This document shows positions 1 to 7,895 of a stretch of 64,000 nt of DNA, one piece after another. Positions within the stretch are counted from its first letter, which is position 1. Each line of letters begins with the position of its first letter. The stretch spans positions 3,038,870 to 3,102,869 of the forward strand of contig NZ_CP149925.1 in the NCBI RefSeq assembly GCF_038087665.1, written 5' to 3'. The position numbers and the translations under genes are program-made. The notes beneath the pieces are model-generated. The model was not told the origin of the DNA. It searched no databases and saw nothing but the letters and a program-made list of their open reading frames with translations. Origin of the DNA: Gallaecimonas sp. GXIMD4217 (GTDB taxonomy: Bacteria; Pseudomonadota; Gammaproteobacteria; Enterobacterales; Gallaecimonadaceae).

Positions 1-1
1 A

Positions 2-91
2 TACCCCGAGGAAAACAGGGAAGGGCTGGGCGCCTTCCTGGAAACCCGGGGCTATGAACGCACCCCGGACGGTTGGCAGAAGACCCTCTAG
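2..91 (+). CDS. C-terminal tail of an unidentified protein (partial)
   Basis: An open frame enters at the left edge and encodes 29 residues before a TAG stop at 89-91, ending in Gly-Trp-Gln-Lys-Thr-Leu. The tail contains Phe-Leu-Glu-Thr-Arg-Gly-Tyr and Thr-Pro-Asp-Gly-Trp-Gln-Lys, a style seen at the ends of small acetyltransferase-like proteins, but too little is visible to assign a family. It converges on rpoH, and a bidirectional hairpin terminator lies between the two stops, which supports a real gene end here. Confidence 0.5.
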   Translation, partial: YPEENREGLGAFLETRGYERTPDGWQKTL

Positions 92-96
92 ACACG

Positions 97-122
97 AAAA
101 AGCCGGCTGCTGCCGGCTTTTC
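97..122. terminator. Bidirectional rho-independent terminator
   Basis: A stem of GCCGGC (102-107) and GCCGGC (112-117) closes on a TGCT loop. It is flanked by an A run on the left and a T run on the right, so it has a U tract in either direction. It lies between the stop of the partial plus-strand gene and the stop of rpoH. Confidence 0.85.
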
Positions 123-124
123 TT

Positions 125-979
125 TTAGGCGTCCATGGTGGCCTTGAGTTTCTTCAGGGCATTCTTTTCCAGCTGGCGGATGCGCTCGGCGGACACCTGG
201 TACTTGTCGGCCAGGTCGTGGAGGGTGCTCTTGTCCTCGGTCAGCCAGCGGCTGCGCAGGATGTCCTGGCTGCGCTCATCCAGGGCGGCGATGGCATTGC
301 TGAGCCGCAGGCTGGCCTGCTGCTCCCACTGGGCCTCGGCCACGGTTTCGGCCACGTCGCTGGACTTGTCTTCCAGGTAGTGGACCGGGGCATAGCCACC
401 GTCCTCGTCGTCGTCCACGCCGGCGTCGAAGGCCTGGTCGGGCGAGCTCAGGCGACCTTCCATCTCGCGGACCTCGCTGGGGCTCACGCCCAGCTCCTCG
501 GCCACCATCTTGACCTCGTCGGCGGAGAACCAGCCCAGGCGCTTTTTCTTGGATCTCAGGTTGAAGAACAGCTTGCGCTGGGCCTTGGTGGTGGCGATCT
601 TGACGATACGCCAGTTCTTCAGCACGTATTCGTGGATCTCGGCCTTGATCCAGTGCACCGCAAAGGACACCAGGCGTACGCCGACACCGGGGTCGAAGCG
701 CTTGACCGCCTTCATCAGGCCGATATTGCCTTCCTGGATGAGGTCGGCCTGGGGCAGGCCGTAGCCCGCGTAGCTCTTGGCCACGTGAACCACGAAACGC
801 AGGTGGGACATGATCAACTCGCGGGCGGCCTGCAGATCACCGTCCTGGTGCAGTCGCTCGGCCAGCTCGCGTTCACGCTCCGCACTCAGCATGGGAATGC
901 TGTTCACGGAGTGGACATAAGCCTCAATGCTGCCGGTCGCGGGGACCGTCAAAGCCATGGAGCGAACGTCGTTGCTCAT
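125..979 (-). CDS. rpoH: RNA polymerase heat-shock sigma factor sigma-32
   Basis: This is the 284-residue alternative sigma factor that directs RNA polymerase to heat-shock promoters. Region 2 (about residues 50-120) is intact, including the core-binding [10 protein letters not shown] stretch and [15 protein letters not shown]. The diagnostic RpoH box QRKLFFNLR is at residues 134-142, and a region 4 helix-turn-helix with [17 protein letters not shown] is near the C terminus. Length matches the family. It lies downstream of ftsX on the same strand, the conserved ftsY-ftsE-ftsX-rpoH order. A 121-base gap separates it from ftsX, so it probably has its own promoter. The family is usually controlled by mRNA structure and DnaK/FtsH-mediated turnover; that is family knowledge and not read here. 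Confidence 0.97.
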   Translation of the reverse strand: MSNDVRSMALTVPATGSIEAYVHSVNSIPMLSAERERELAERLHQDGDLQAARELIMSHLRFVVHVAKSYAGYGLPQADLIQEGNIGLMKAVKRFDPGVGVRLVSFAVHWIKAEIHEYVLKNWRIVKIATTKAQRKLFFNLRSKKKRLGWFSADEVKMVAEELGVSPSEVREMEGRLSSPDQAFDAGVDDDEDGGYAPVHYLEDKSSDVAETVAEAQWEQQASLRLSNAIAALDERSQDILRSRWLTEDKSTLHDLADKYQVSAERIRQLEKNALKKLKATMDA

Positions 980-1006
980 CGACTACCTCTTACGTTAACC
1001 ATCGCT

Positions 1007-1037
1007 ACGGGTGTACCCGTGCTTGAGATTAGCACTC
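1007..1037. promoter_or_regulatory. Palindromes in the rpoH upstream region
   Basis: The 121-base gap between rpoH and ftsX contains the palindrome ACGGGT-GT-ACCCGT (1007-1020). Close to it, TTAGCACTC (1029-1037) is identical to one half of the CIRCE element bound by HrcA. The matching second half, GAGTGCTAA at the usual nine-base spacing, is absent, so a functional CIRCE is doubtful. These may be binding sites or part of an rpoH leader structure. Confidence 0.3.
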
Positions 1038-1100
1038 TATGAGAAAGTTCCCGGGGATTCAAGGGAGCCGGGACCCGCTGCCGGGCCCCGCCGGGCCGGG

Positions 1101-2084
1101 TCAATTGTCCGGTTCTATGGCCTTGAGGTGCCGCCACAGCGCCAGGTGCGCGCCCCCCAGGCCAAGCAGGCAGGACAGCGCCAGCAGCCACAGCGCCTCG
1201 CTGGCCGACAATCCCACCAGGGCGAAGCCGGAGTCGTACAGGGACACCACCCTGGCCACCCCGGCCTCCAGCCACCAGAGGCCGGCCGACACCACCACCA
1301 GCGCCAGCATGCCGCCGGCCAGACCATACCAGAGGCCGGTATAGAGGAAGGGACGGCGGATGAAGGCATCGGTGGCCCCCACCAGCTTCATCACTTCTAT
1401 GGTGGACTTGCGGTTCTGGATCATCAGCCTGATGGTGTTGCCCACCACCAGCACCATGGCGGTGAGCAGCAGAACGGCGATCAGGCTGACCCCGTCACGG
1501 GCAAGGGCTACCACCGCCTTGAGGCGCTTGAGCCATTCCAGATCCAGCTTGCCCTGGGCCACCTCCCGCTCCTTCTGGAGCTTGGCCAGCAGCGCCCTGG
1601 CCGCCTCCGGGCTGGCATGGCGATCGGTGGGGGTCACCAGGATCAGCGCCGGCAGGGGGTTCTCATCCAGGTAGTCCAGGGCCTCGCCGAAGCCGCTCTG
1701 CTGGCGGAATTCGAGCAGGGCTTCGGTCCGGGTCACCAGCACCGCCTCGGCCACCTCGGGATAGAGGCCGATGCGGGTGGCCACCTTGTCCGCCTCGAGG
1801 TCGTCGATGCGATCGTGCAGGAACAGCGAGATCTGGGCCGCCTTCTGCCACTGGCTGGACACCCCTTCCGCGTTCTTCAACAGCACGTAGAGGGTGGACG
1901 GCAGGGTCAGGGAGAAACCCAGCACCGCTATGGTCAGCAGGGTCGACAGGGGGGTGCGCCACAGCTCACCCAGGCTGCCCAGGGACTGCTGCAGGTGGCG
2001 GACAAAGAACATCAGCAGGCGGCGCATGGCCGAAGGCCTGGCCGCCGAGGGCGCGTCGAGGCGGTTTTCAAACAGCAGGCTCAC
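1101..2084 (-). CDS. ftsX: Cell division protein FtsX (permease-like subunit)
   Basis: FtsX is the inner-membrane subunit of the FtsEX complex, which couples divisome assembly to periplasmic peptidoglycan amidase activation. The 327-residue product has a cytoplasmic N terminus and a first membrane span at about residues 48-68 (PLSTLLTIAVLGFSLTLPS). A periplasmic domain follows, including the conserved SGFGEALDYLDENPLP stretch, and then three C-terminal spans. The motif KLVGATDAFIRRPFLY before the third span is typical of FtsX. Its start codon overlaps the ftsE stop by four bases, so the pair is translationally coupled within ftsY-ftsE-ftsX. Confidence 0.96.
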   Translation of the reverse strand: MSLLFENRLDAPSAARPSAMRRLLMFFVRHLQQSLGSLGELWRTPLSTLLTIAVLGFSLTLPSTLYVLLKNAEGVSSQWQKAAQISLFLHDRIDDLEADKVATRIGLYPEVAEAVLVTRTEALLEFRQQSGFGEALDYLDENPLPALILVTPTDRHASPEAARALLAKLQKEREVAQGKLDLEWLKRLKAVVALARDGVSLIAVLLLTAMVLVVGNTIRLMIQNRKSTIEVMKLVGATDAFIRRPFLYTGLWYGLAGGMLALVVVSAGLWWLEAGVARVVSLYDSGFALVGLSASEALWLLALSCLLGLGGAHLALWRHLKAIEPDN

Positions 2085-2758
2085 AGGCTGGCCTCCGACA
2101 GTTCATCACCCAGCATGCGGCCGCCCTTGAGGGTCAGGGTGCGGTGGCGCATGCGGGCGATCAGGCCCAGGTCGTGGGTGGCCACCAACACAGAGATGCC
2201 CAGGGCGTTGAGGTCCTCGAACAGCCGCAGGATGTCCATGGACAGCTTGGGATCCAGGTTGCCGGTGGGCTCGTCGGCCAGCAGCAGGGGCGGTTTGTTG
2301 ACCACGGCCCGGGCTATGCCGACCCGCTGCTGCTCGCCGCCACTGAGCTGGATGGGATAGCAGGGCGCCTTGTCGCTCAGGCCCACCCATTCCAGGGCGG
2401 TATGGACCCGCTTGCGGATCTCCCCTTCCCCGAAGCCGGCAATGACCAGCGGCAGGGCCACGTTTTCGTAGACGGTCCTGTCCATCAGCAGCCGGTGGTC
2501 CTGGAAGATGATGCCCATGTCCCGGCGCACATAGGGCACCTGGCTGCGACCGATCCTGGTGATGTCGTGGCCGTTGATGTAGACCTGGCCCGCCGAGGGG
2601 CGCTCCATCAGGGTGATCAGGCGCAGCAGGGTGCTCTTGCCGGCGCCGCTGTGGCCGGTAAGGAAGGCCATCTCGCCCTTGGCGAGATGGAAACTCACGT
2701 TCTGCAGCGCCTGGGCGCCGCCCGAGTAGGCCTTGGAGACCTGCTGGAAGCGGATCAT
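2081..2758 (-). CDS. ftsE: Cell division ATP-binding protein FtsE
   Basis: FtsE is the ABC-type ATPase partner of FtsX at the septal ring. The 225-residue protein has Walker [10 protein letters not shown] at residues 35-43, the Q-loop region with IIFQDHRLL, the signature [14 protein letters not shown] and Walker [14 protein letters not shown], with an ATHD switch histidine. Length is typical. Four-base overlaps with both ftsY (upstream) and ftsX (downstream) indicate a tightly coupled operon. Confidence 0.97.
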   Translation of the reverse strand: MIRFQQVSKAYSGGAQALQNVSFHLAKGEMAFLTGHSGAGKSTLLRLITLMERPSAGQVYINGHDITRIGRSQVPYVRRDMGIIFQDHRLLMDRTVYENVALPLVIAGFGEGEIRKRVHTALEWVGLSDKAPCYPIQLSGGEQQRVGIARAVVNKPPLLLADEPTGNLDPKLSMDILRLFEDLNALGISVLVATHDLGLIARMRHRTLTLKGGRMLGDELSEASL

Positions 2759-4257
2759 GAATCTTCTTGTCCAAACAAGGCTTCGATGAAGTCGTTGCTG
2801 TTGAAGGTTCGCAGATCCTCGATGCCTTCGCCAACACCTATATACCTGATAGGAATACCAAATTTATCGGCAATGGCAAAGATGACGCCGCCCTTGGCGG
2901 TGCCGTCCAGCTTGGTGAGGGTGATGCCGGTCAGGCCCACGGCGTCGCTGAACAGCTTGGCCTGGGACAGGGCATTCTGGCCGGTGCCGGCGTCCAGGGT
3001 CAGCATCACCTCGTGGGGGGCTTCCGGATCCAGCTTCTTCATCACCCGCACCAGCTTCTTGAGCTCTTCCATCAGGTGCGCCTTGTTCTGCAGGCGGCCT
3101 GCGGTGTCGGCGATCAGCACGTCCGCCCCCCTGGCCCTGGCCGCTTCCAGGGCATCGAACAGCACAGAGGCGGAATCGGCGCCGGTGTGCTGGGCGACCA
3201 CGGGGATGTCGTTACGTTCGCCCCAGACCTGGAGCTGTTCCACGGCGGCGGCCCTGAAGGTGTCGCCGGCGGCCAGCATCACCGACTTGCCTTCGTCCTT
3301 GAACTGGCGGGCCAGCTTGCCGATGGTGGTGGTCTTGCCGACGCCGTTCACACCCACCATCAGGATCACATAGGGCTTGCGGCTGTCGTCCACCACCAGT
3401 GGCTGGGAGACGGGATCCAGCAGCTGCTGCATCTCCTGCTTGAGCAGCTCGTACAGGGCCTCGGCGTCCTTGAGCTGGGACAGGCTGGCCTGCTTGGTGA
3501 GGCGATCGATGAGGCGGCTGGTGGTTTCCACTCCCAGATCCGCCAGTAGCAACTGGGTCTCCAGCTCCTCGAACAGCTCGTCGTCGATCTTCTTGCCCTT
3601 GAACAGGGACACGAAGCCGGTGCCCAGGGTCTGGCGGGTGCGGCTGAGGCCGGCCTTGAGTCGGGCGAAGAAGCCCGGCTTCTCGTGGCCCTTGTGGGCC
3701 TCGGCGGCCTGCTCGGCCAGGTTAAGCTCTGCCTTTTCCTTGCTCTTCTCGGCGGCCAGGCGCTCTGCCTCCGCCTCTTCGGCGGCAAGACGCTCTGCCT
3801 CAGCCTGCTCGGCGGCAAGACGCTCTGCCTCCGCCCGCTCGGCGGCAAGGCGCTCTGCCTCCGCCTGCTCGGCGGCCAGACGCTCTGCCTCGGCCTCTTC
3901 GGCGACAAGGCGCTCTGCCTCCGCCTGCTCGGCGGCAAGGCGCTCTGCCTCCGCCTGCTCGGCGGCAAGGCGCTCTGCCTCGGCCTTTTCGGCGGCAAGG
4001 CGCTCTGCCTCCGCCTCTTCGGCGGCAAGGCGCTCTGCCTCCGCCTGCTCGGCGGCCAGACGTTCAGCCTCCGCCTGCTCGGCGGCAAGGCGCTCTGCCT
4101 CGATCTCTTCGGCGGCAAGGCGCTGGGCCTCCGCCTCTTCGACGGCAAGGCGCTCAGTCTCCTGGGACGGGACTTCCTGGGGGGTCGGCTCGGTCTTGGC
4201 GCCTTCTTCCTTGCGCCCAAAACCCAGCCAGGAAAACAAACCTTTCTTCTTGCTCAT
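2755..4257 (-). CDS. ftsY: Signal recognition particle receptor FtsY with repetitive A domain
   Basis: FtsY docks the SRP-ribosome complex at the inner membrane for co-translational insertion of membrane proteins. The C-terminal NG domain holds the GTPase motifs: G1 GVNGVGKT at about residues 302-309, DTFRAAA, DTAGR and [11 protein letters not shown] lysine-rich N terminus ([16 protein letters not shown]) is followed by 14 copies of a 10-residue unit, consensus ERLAAE[Q/E/K]AEA, at residues 35-174. This acidic, alanine-rich A domain should form one long helix. The total of 500 residues is about as long as E. coli FtsY, but most of the A domain here is tandem repeat. The gene heads the ftsY-ftsE-ftsX operon and diverges from rsmD. 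Confidence 0.96.
   Translation of the reverse strand: MSKKKGLFSWLGFGRKEEGAKTEPTPQEVPSQETERLAVEEAEAQRLAAEEIEAERLAAEQAEAERLAAEQAEAERLAAEEAEAERLAAEKAEAERLAAEQAEAERLAAEQAEAERLVAEEAEAERLAAEQAEAERLAAERAEAERLAAEQAEAERLAAEEAEAERLAAEKSKEKAELNLAEQAAEAHKGHEKPGFFARLKAGLSRTRQTLGTGFVSLFKGKKIDDELFEELETQLLLADLGVETTSRLIDRLTKQASLSQLKDAEALYELLKQEMQQLLDPVSQPLVVDDSRKPYVILMVGVNGVGKTTTIGKLARQFKDEGKSVMLAAGDTFRAAAVEQLQVWGERNDIPVVAQHTGADSASVLFDALEAARARGADVLIADTAGRLQNKAHLMEELKKLVRVMKKLDPEAPHEVMLTLDAGTGQNALSQAKLFSDAVGLTGITLTKLDGTAKGGVIFAIADKFGIPIRYIGVGEGIEDLRTFNSNDFIEALFGQEDS
3736..4155 (-). repeat. 14-copy 30-bp tandem repeat inside ftsY
   Basis: Fourteen consecutive in-frame 30-bp units encode ERLAAEXAEA-type decapeptides, with X mainly Gln, Glu, Lys or Arg. 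The central units are nearly identical at the DNA level (repeating AAGGCGCTCTGCCTC on the plus strand), while the first, second and last are more diverged. This fits expansion and contraction by slippage or recombination, so copy number may vary between strains. Confidence 0.93.
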
Positions 4258-4336
4258 GGCAATCTGCTTTCTGGCGGCTAGAATAGCGGGATTTTGAAAG
4301 CCACTAGTCTATCAGGCCCCAGGAGAAAAATCCGCC

Positions 4337-4936
4337 ATGCCAAGGCCCCGCCGCAGCAACAGAAACCCGAGCAACCAGGACGGCCAGGTGCGCATCATCG
4401 CCGGCCAGTACCGGGGCCGTAAGTTGCCGGTGAGGGATCTGGCCGGTCTCAGGCCCACCACGGACAGGGTCAAGGAAACCCTGTTCAACTGGCTGCAGGG
4501 GGAGATCCCAGAGGCCAGGGTGCTGGACTGCTTCGCCGGTGCCGGCGCCCTGGGCTTCGAGGCCCTGTCACGCCACGCCGAACAGGTGATCCTGGTGGAA
4601 CTGGACAAGAACGCCGCTCGCCAGCTTGAGGACAACCTGGCCAGGCTGGGCAGTAATAAAGGCGTGGTGGTCCAGGCGGACGTGCTGCAGTACCTGGCCG
4701 GCCAGGCAGCGACCCCCATGGATCTGGTCTTTGTCGATCCGCCCTTTCGCAAGGGCCTGGCCGAGGACTGCCTGCGGCTGCTGGCAGAAAGAGGCTGGCT
4801 GGCGGAGGGCGCCTGGATCTACCTGGAGACCGAAAGCGAGTCGCCGGCCCAGGTGCCGGCCGGCTGGCGCCTGCACCGGGAAATCAAGGCCGGCCAGGTC
4901 CTGGCCCGCCTCTACCAAAGAGAGAGCCAAGCATGA
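4337..4936 (+). CDS. rsmD: 16S rRNA (guanine-966-N2)-methyltransferase RsmD
   Basis: RsmD methylates G966 of 16S rRNA in the assembled small subunit using S-adenosylmethionine. The 199-residue protein shows the RIIAGQYRGRKLPV start typical of RsmD, RPTTDRVKETLFNWL, the SAM-binding motif VLDCFAGAGALGFEALSR and the N2-guanine catalytic motif DPPF at residues 134-137. It diverges from ftsY, as in E. coli, and overlaps the downstream DUF1145 gene by four bases. Confidence 0.96.
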   Translation: MPRPRRSNRNPSNQDGQVRIIAGQYRGRKLPVRDLAGLRPTTDRVKETLFNWLQGEIPEARVLDCFAGAGALGFEALSRHAEQVILVELDKNAARQLEDNLARLGSNKGVVVQADVLQYLAGQAATPMDLVFVDPPFRKGLAEDCLRLLAERGWLAEGAWIYLETESESPAQVPAGWRLHREIKAGQVLARLYQRESQA

Positions 4937-5199
4937 AGTTGTTCGCCATCGTCGTCCGTATCGCCCTGGCCCTGCTGTGGGCCGTCTGCCTCTACAACCT
5001 GTTCGCGCCCCTGGCCCACCCGCTGGACAAGCTGCTGTACCTGGTGCTGGGGGTGACCTTGATCATGCACCTGGCCCAGGCGCTGATCTTCGGTTCCATG
5101 CTCAAGCTGGGCTGGCGGGGCAAGCTGGACATCTTCCTGTTCGGCGCCCTGGCCGCCGCCCGCCACAAGCAGGCGCTGGCAGCCAGACAGCAAGCATGA
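4933..5199 (+). CDS. DUF1145 family small membrane protein (YhhL-like)
   Basis: This 88-residue protein has two or three hydrophobic segments (IVVRIALALLWAVCLYNLF, LYLVLGVTLIMHLAQALIF and LDIFLFGALAA) and a basic C terminus. It resembles YhhL of E. coli, which also follows rsmD. The ATGA overlap with rsmD indicates translational coupling. Its function is unknown; inner-membrane location is inferred from hydrophobicity. Confidence 0.8.
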   Translation: MKLFAIVVRIALALLWAVCLYNLFAPLAHPLDKLLYLVLGVTLIMHLAQALIFGSMLKLGWRGKLDIFLFGALAAARHKQALAARQQA

Positions 5200-5200
5200 A

Positions 5201-5222
5201 AAAAGGGGCCTAGGCCCCTCCC
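5201..5222 (-). terminator. Terminator for the MarC-family gene
   Basis: Read on the minus strand, GGGGCC-TAGGCCCC forms a short GC-rich hairpin followed by six T residues (the A run at 5201-5206 on plus). It begins just after the MarC-family stop codon and lies between two convergent genes. Confidence 0.7.
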
Positions 5223-5223
5223 G

Positions 5224-5817
5224 CTATACGCCCTGCTCCAGATAGCGACCAATGCCGTCCAGGAACATCTGCACCGCGATCATCACCAGGATCATGCCCA
5301 TCAACCGCTCCATGGCGGTGAGGCCGCGTTCCCCCATTACCTTCATCAGCACTTCCGAGAACATCAGGATCACCGCGTTGACGGCCCAGGCACCCACCAG
5401 GGCAACGGTGAGCATGCCCAGCTGATCCGGCACCTGGTTGGACAGCAGGATCAGCGCCGCCAGTATGGAGGGGCCCGCCATCAGCGGTATGGCCATGGGT
5501 ACCAGGAAGGGCTCCTCGCCCACGGCCAGGCCGGTGACGCCGCCCGGGGTGGGGAAGATCATCTTGATGGCGATCAGGAACAATATGATGCCGCCGGCGA
5601 TGGACACCGACTCCTGGCGCAGCCCCAGGAAGTTGAGCACCGTCTCACCACCGAACAGGAACAGCAGCATGATGGCCAGGGCCAGAAACAGCTCGCGGAT
5701 CAGGATGATGCGGCGGCGCTTGGCGGGCAGGTGCTTGAGGATGGAGATGAACACGGGCATGTTGCCCAGGGGATCCATGATCAGGAACAGGGTGACGGCG
5801 GCGGCGAAGAAATCCAT
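5224..5817 (-). CDS. MarC family (NAAT/YhgN-like) integral membrane protein
   Basis: The product is a six-span inner-membrane protein of the MarC family. It shows the conserved early motif FLIMDPLGNMPVF, FGGETVLNFLGL and the internal repeat VPMAIPLMAGPSILAALILLS. I chose the ATG at 5817 (MDFFAAAV, 197 residues) over a start 23 codons upstream because the family begins at this hydrophobic segment; the upstream extension is hydrophilic and proline-rich. Members have been annotated as antibiotic-resistance or amino-acid transport proteins, but the substrate is not established. Confidence 0.85.
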   Translation of the reverse strand: MDFFAAAVTLFLIMDPLGNMPVFISILKHLPAKRRRIILIRELFLALAIMLLFLFGGETVLNFLGLRQESVSIAGGIILFLIAIKMIFPTPGGVTGLAVGEEPFLVPMAIPLMAGPSILAALILLSNQVPDQLGMLTVALVGAWAVNAVILMFSEVLMKVMGERGLTAMERLMGMILVMIAVQMFLDGIGRYLEQGV

Positions 5818-5893
5818 AAGTCCAGGCTCTATGGCAGTCCAGGTGGCTGGCAGTATAACAGGGAAGGGCCGGAGCCAGCCCTTCAAGAGGGCC

Positions 5894-6457
5894 TCAGCTC
5901 AGGCTGATGCCGATATTGGAAATGTCCTCGTTGCGGCCCAGCTGCCGGGCCTGGCGAACCTCCTCCTTGCCCGGCTCCCCCTCCAGCAACGCCAGCAGCG
6001 TTTCCTGAAAATCCCTTTCCGCCTGCCACAGCGGCTCTTCGTCCAGGGCCTCGTCGGCCAGCTCTGCCCCGGCCAGGGCGTTGAGATAGTCCTGCACTGT
6101 GCCGCGGGACAGCCGGCTCACGTCCAGGGCCGGGTTTTCGTCCTTGTCCATCATGCCGGACAGTACCGCCTGCACCGCCAGCACCGCATTGAGAGCGGGA
6201 TAGACGCCGTACATGTCGTAGGCGGCCGGATCCGGCTCCAGCTCGGCGACCTTTTCCAGTTGCTTTTCAAAACCGATGCGGGCCTTGGGATCCAGCAGTT
6301 TCTCCCAGGCGGTGTCCAGGCTGGCCTTGAGCTGGGCGGCATTGTCCAGCTCCACCACTTCGGCGAAGAGCTGAAAGTTGGGCAACATGCGGGCCGCCAG
6401 GGCGGCGGCAAAGGCGCGCTGGCCGCGGTGGGACAAGGCGTGGATGGCTTTTTCCAT
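5894..6457 (-). CDS. DUF416 family protein (YjaG-like)
   Basis: This cytoplasmic, mostly helical protein of 187 residues has the ARMLPNFQLFAEV segment and acidic helices typical of DUF416/YjaG. The start at 6457 puts an AAGGA ribosome site nine bases upstream, whereas the ATG three codons earlier directly abuts it. The function of the family is unknown. It is read in the same direction as the MarC-family gene, with about 76 bases between them. Confidence 0.75.
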   Translation of the reverse strand: MEKAIHALSHRGQRAFAAALAARMLPNFQLFAEVVELDNAAQLKASLDTAWEKLLDPKARIGFEKQLEKVAELEPDPAAYDMYGVYPALNAVLAVQAVLSGMMDKDENPALDVSRLSRGTVQDYLNALAGAELADEALDEEPLWQAERDFQETLLALLEGEPGKEEVRQARQLGRNEDISNIGISLS

Positions 6458-6498
6458 GGGTGGCATTCCTTATAAAGACGCCACCCATTCTAGCCGTC

Positions 6499-6693
6499 TC
6501 AGCGTTCCCTGCGCCACAGGTGCCGCCACCCGAACCAGGCAGCGGAAACCAGGGTCACGGCGACAACGGGCGCCTGCAGCCACGTCAGCGGCCAACCCGG
6601 GGTCAGGGTGACCATCCACAGGGCAAAGCTCAGGCTCAGCATCACCAGCGACTCGTAGTAGTCCAGGGCCAGGTGGTTCTTCCATTGGTGCAT
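6499..6693 (-). CDS. Small hydrophobic membrane protein, unknown function
   Basis: A 64-residue protein starts MHQWKNHLALDYYESLV and has two hydrophobic stretches separated by TPGWP (SLVMLSLSFALWMVTL and LTWLQAPVVAVTLVSAAWF), ending in a basic RHLWRRER tail. GGGGAG sits eight bases before the ATG at 6693, which favours this start over one 30 codons upstream. I do not recognise a family. A two-span inner-membrane protein is the likely topology. Confidence 0.55.
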   Translation of the reverse strand: MHQWKNHLALDYYESLVMLSLSFALWMVTLTPGWPLTWLQAPVVAVTLVSAAWFGWRHLWRRER

Positions 6694-7105
6694 GACATTG
6701 TCTCCCCAATCCAAACTGGCCGCAGCATAACGCCGCAGGCCGGCAGAAAAGTTGCTCCAGCGCAAGTTCCAACCGTCCTTCAAGGCTGTCTTTCCGGGGC
6801 CTGACCCAGATCAAGGCGCGCTTGCTGGCAGCCCGTACGACAGGGCCATCAGTAGCCGCTCTGCGACAGAAGGCACTGGCTATTGGCGGAGCAAGCTGGT
6901 GGAAAGGATGCTGCTTGGCGGCTGCCTGGTGAAGGGGGGAGGCCAAGGGGTTGGGCAACACGGCTGACGCGGATCTGGCCCATTGGCCGAAGGCCATCGC
7001 CGCCGGTCCGGCAGCGCAACAGGACGAGCCTATCCCGGTGCCTGGGGCGAGCCGCGCGGTTTCACACCATTGAGCTGCTCCGGCGGCAGGCGCCCCCTAG
7101 GGCCG
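6694..7105. other. Gene-free stretch of about 410 bases
   Basis: No frame here shows convincing coding character. The longest open frames are arginine-, proline- and alanine-rich translations typical of GC-rich non-coding strands. I see no tRNA-like cloverleaf, no RNase P or tmRNA signature and no strong terminator. It could hold promoters for the small membrane protein, or decayed sequence. Confidence 0.4.
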
Positions 7106-7354
7106 CTACTTCTGGATGGCCCTGTAGACCGCCAGCAGCACCAGGGCACCCACTATGGCGGTGATGATGCTGCCCAGGTTGAGGCCGGTGACGGAGCCAA
7201 AGCCCACCAGGGTGCCCAGCCAGCCGCCCACAAAGGCGCCGGCGATACCCAGGATGATGGTCATGATCAGGCCGCCGCCATCCTTGCCCGGCATGATCCA
7301 CTTGGCCAGCACGCCGGCCACCAGGCCAAGCAGTATCCAGCTGACGATTCCCAT
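7106..7354 (-). CDS. GlsB/YeaQ/YmgE family small membrane protein
   Basis: An 82-residue, glycine-rich hydrophobic protein begins MGIVSWILLGLVAGVLAKWIMPG and has three predicted spans, matching the transglycosylase-associated protein family (YeaQ/YmgE). The ATG at 7354 follows GGAGGAA by five bases, a strong ribosome site. Family members are often stress-induced; no enzymatic activity is established. It stands alone between a gene-poor region and the HIT gene. Confidence 0.88.
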   Translation of the reverse strand: MGIVSWILLGLVAGVLAKWIMPGKDGGGLIMTIILGIAGAFVGGWLGTLVGFGSVTGLNLGSIITAIVGALVLLAVYRAIQK

Positions 7355-7390
7355 GGTAGTTCCTCCAACTGGCACCGGGCCTTTGCCCGG

Positions 7391-7804
7391 CTAGGGGTTT
7401 AACAGGGTCAGGCTGTCTCTTACCAAGTGTAACCTAGCCTGGATTTCCGCCTCGGCCAGCGGCTGGGCCGGCACCATGCCCCAGATGGGCTTGGGCCAGG
7501 CCGGATCATGACTGTGCCGCACCACATGGTGGACATGGAGCTGGGGCACCATGTTGCCCAGGGCCGCCACGTTCAGTTTCTGGCCGTCGAAGGCCACCAT
7601 CAGGGCCTTGGACAGGGCGCTGGATTCCTTGAGGAACTGCTGCTGGTCGGGCTCCGACAGCTGGTAGATCTCACGGATGCCGTCCCGCCGCGGCACCAGG
7701 ATAAACCAGGGGTAGTTGGCGTCGTTCATCATCAGCAGCCGGCATAGCGGCAGATCGCCAACCAGGATGCAGTCGGCGGCAAGTTGGGCATGGAGCTTGA
7801 ACAT
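7391..7804 (-). CDS. HIT domain protein
   Basis: This 137-residue member of the histidine triad superfamily probably acts as a nucleotide hydrolase or transferase. The family core is present: an N-terminal strand region with CRLLMMNDANYPWFILVPRR, then NVAALGNMVPQLHVHHVVR with histidines at residues 90, 92 and 93, where the HxH nucleophile region should be. The ATG at 7804 is preferred over a TTG two codons earlier. The substrate cannot be deduced from sequence. Confidence 0.85.
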   Translation of the reverse strand: MFKLHAQLAADCILVGDLPLCRLLMMNDANYPWFILVPRRDGIREIYQLSEPDQQQFLKESSALSKALMVAFDGQKLNVAALGNMVPQLHVHHVVRHSHDPAWPKPIWGMVPAQPLAEAEIQARLHLVRDSLTLLNP

Positions 7805-7863
7805 GGGCAATTCACGATTTAGGCCTTGATGAACACATACTAGCGCCGCCTTGGGCCCGAAAC

Positions 7864-7885
7864 AAAAGACCCCGCCGAAGCGGGG
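7864..7885 (-). terminator. Terminator of the TonB-dependent receptor gene
   Basis: On the minus strand CCCCGC (complement at 7880-7885) pairs with GCGGGG across a four-base loop and is followed by TCTTTTG. It is ten bases downstream of the receptor stop codon. Confidence 0.85.
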
Positions 7886-7895
7886 CCTGTCTCGT

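Noticed and set aside
1029-1037. CIRCE element for HrcA
   Set aside because: Only one half-site is present and the inverted partner at nine-base spacing is missing, so a functional element is not supported.
3736-4155. CRISPR-like array
   Set aside because: The 30-bp units are contiguous without spacers and are in frame within ftsY, so they are a coding tandem repeat.
3685-4297. Long plus-strand open frames opposite ftsY
   Set aside because: They are antisense translations of the repeat (repeating Leu-Gly-Gly-Lys-Ala-Leu-Cys or Ser-Ala-Arg-Arg-Ser-Ala patterns) and mirror the FtsY codons.
6470-6997. A 175-codon open frame on the minus strand across the gene-poor region
   Set aside because: It is rich in Ala, Pro, Arg and Cys, without coherent domains or a ribosome site, and it overlaps the better-supported small membrane protein in another frame.
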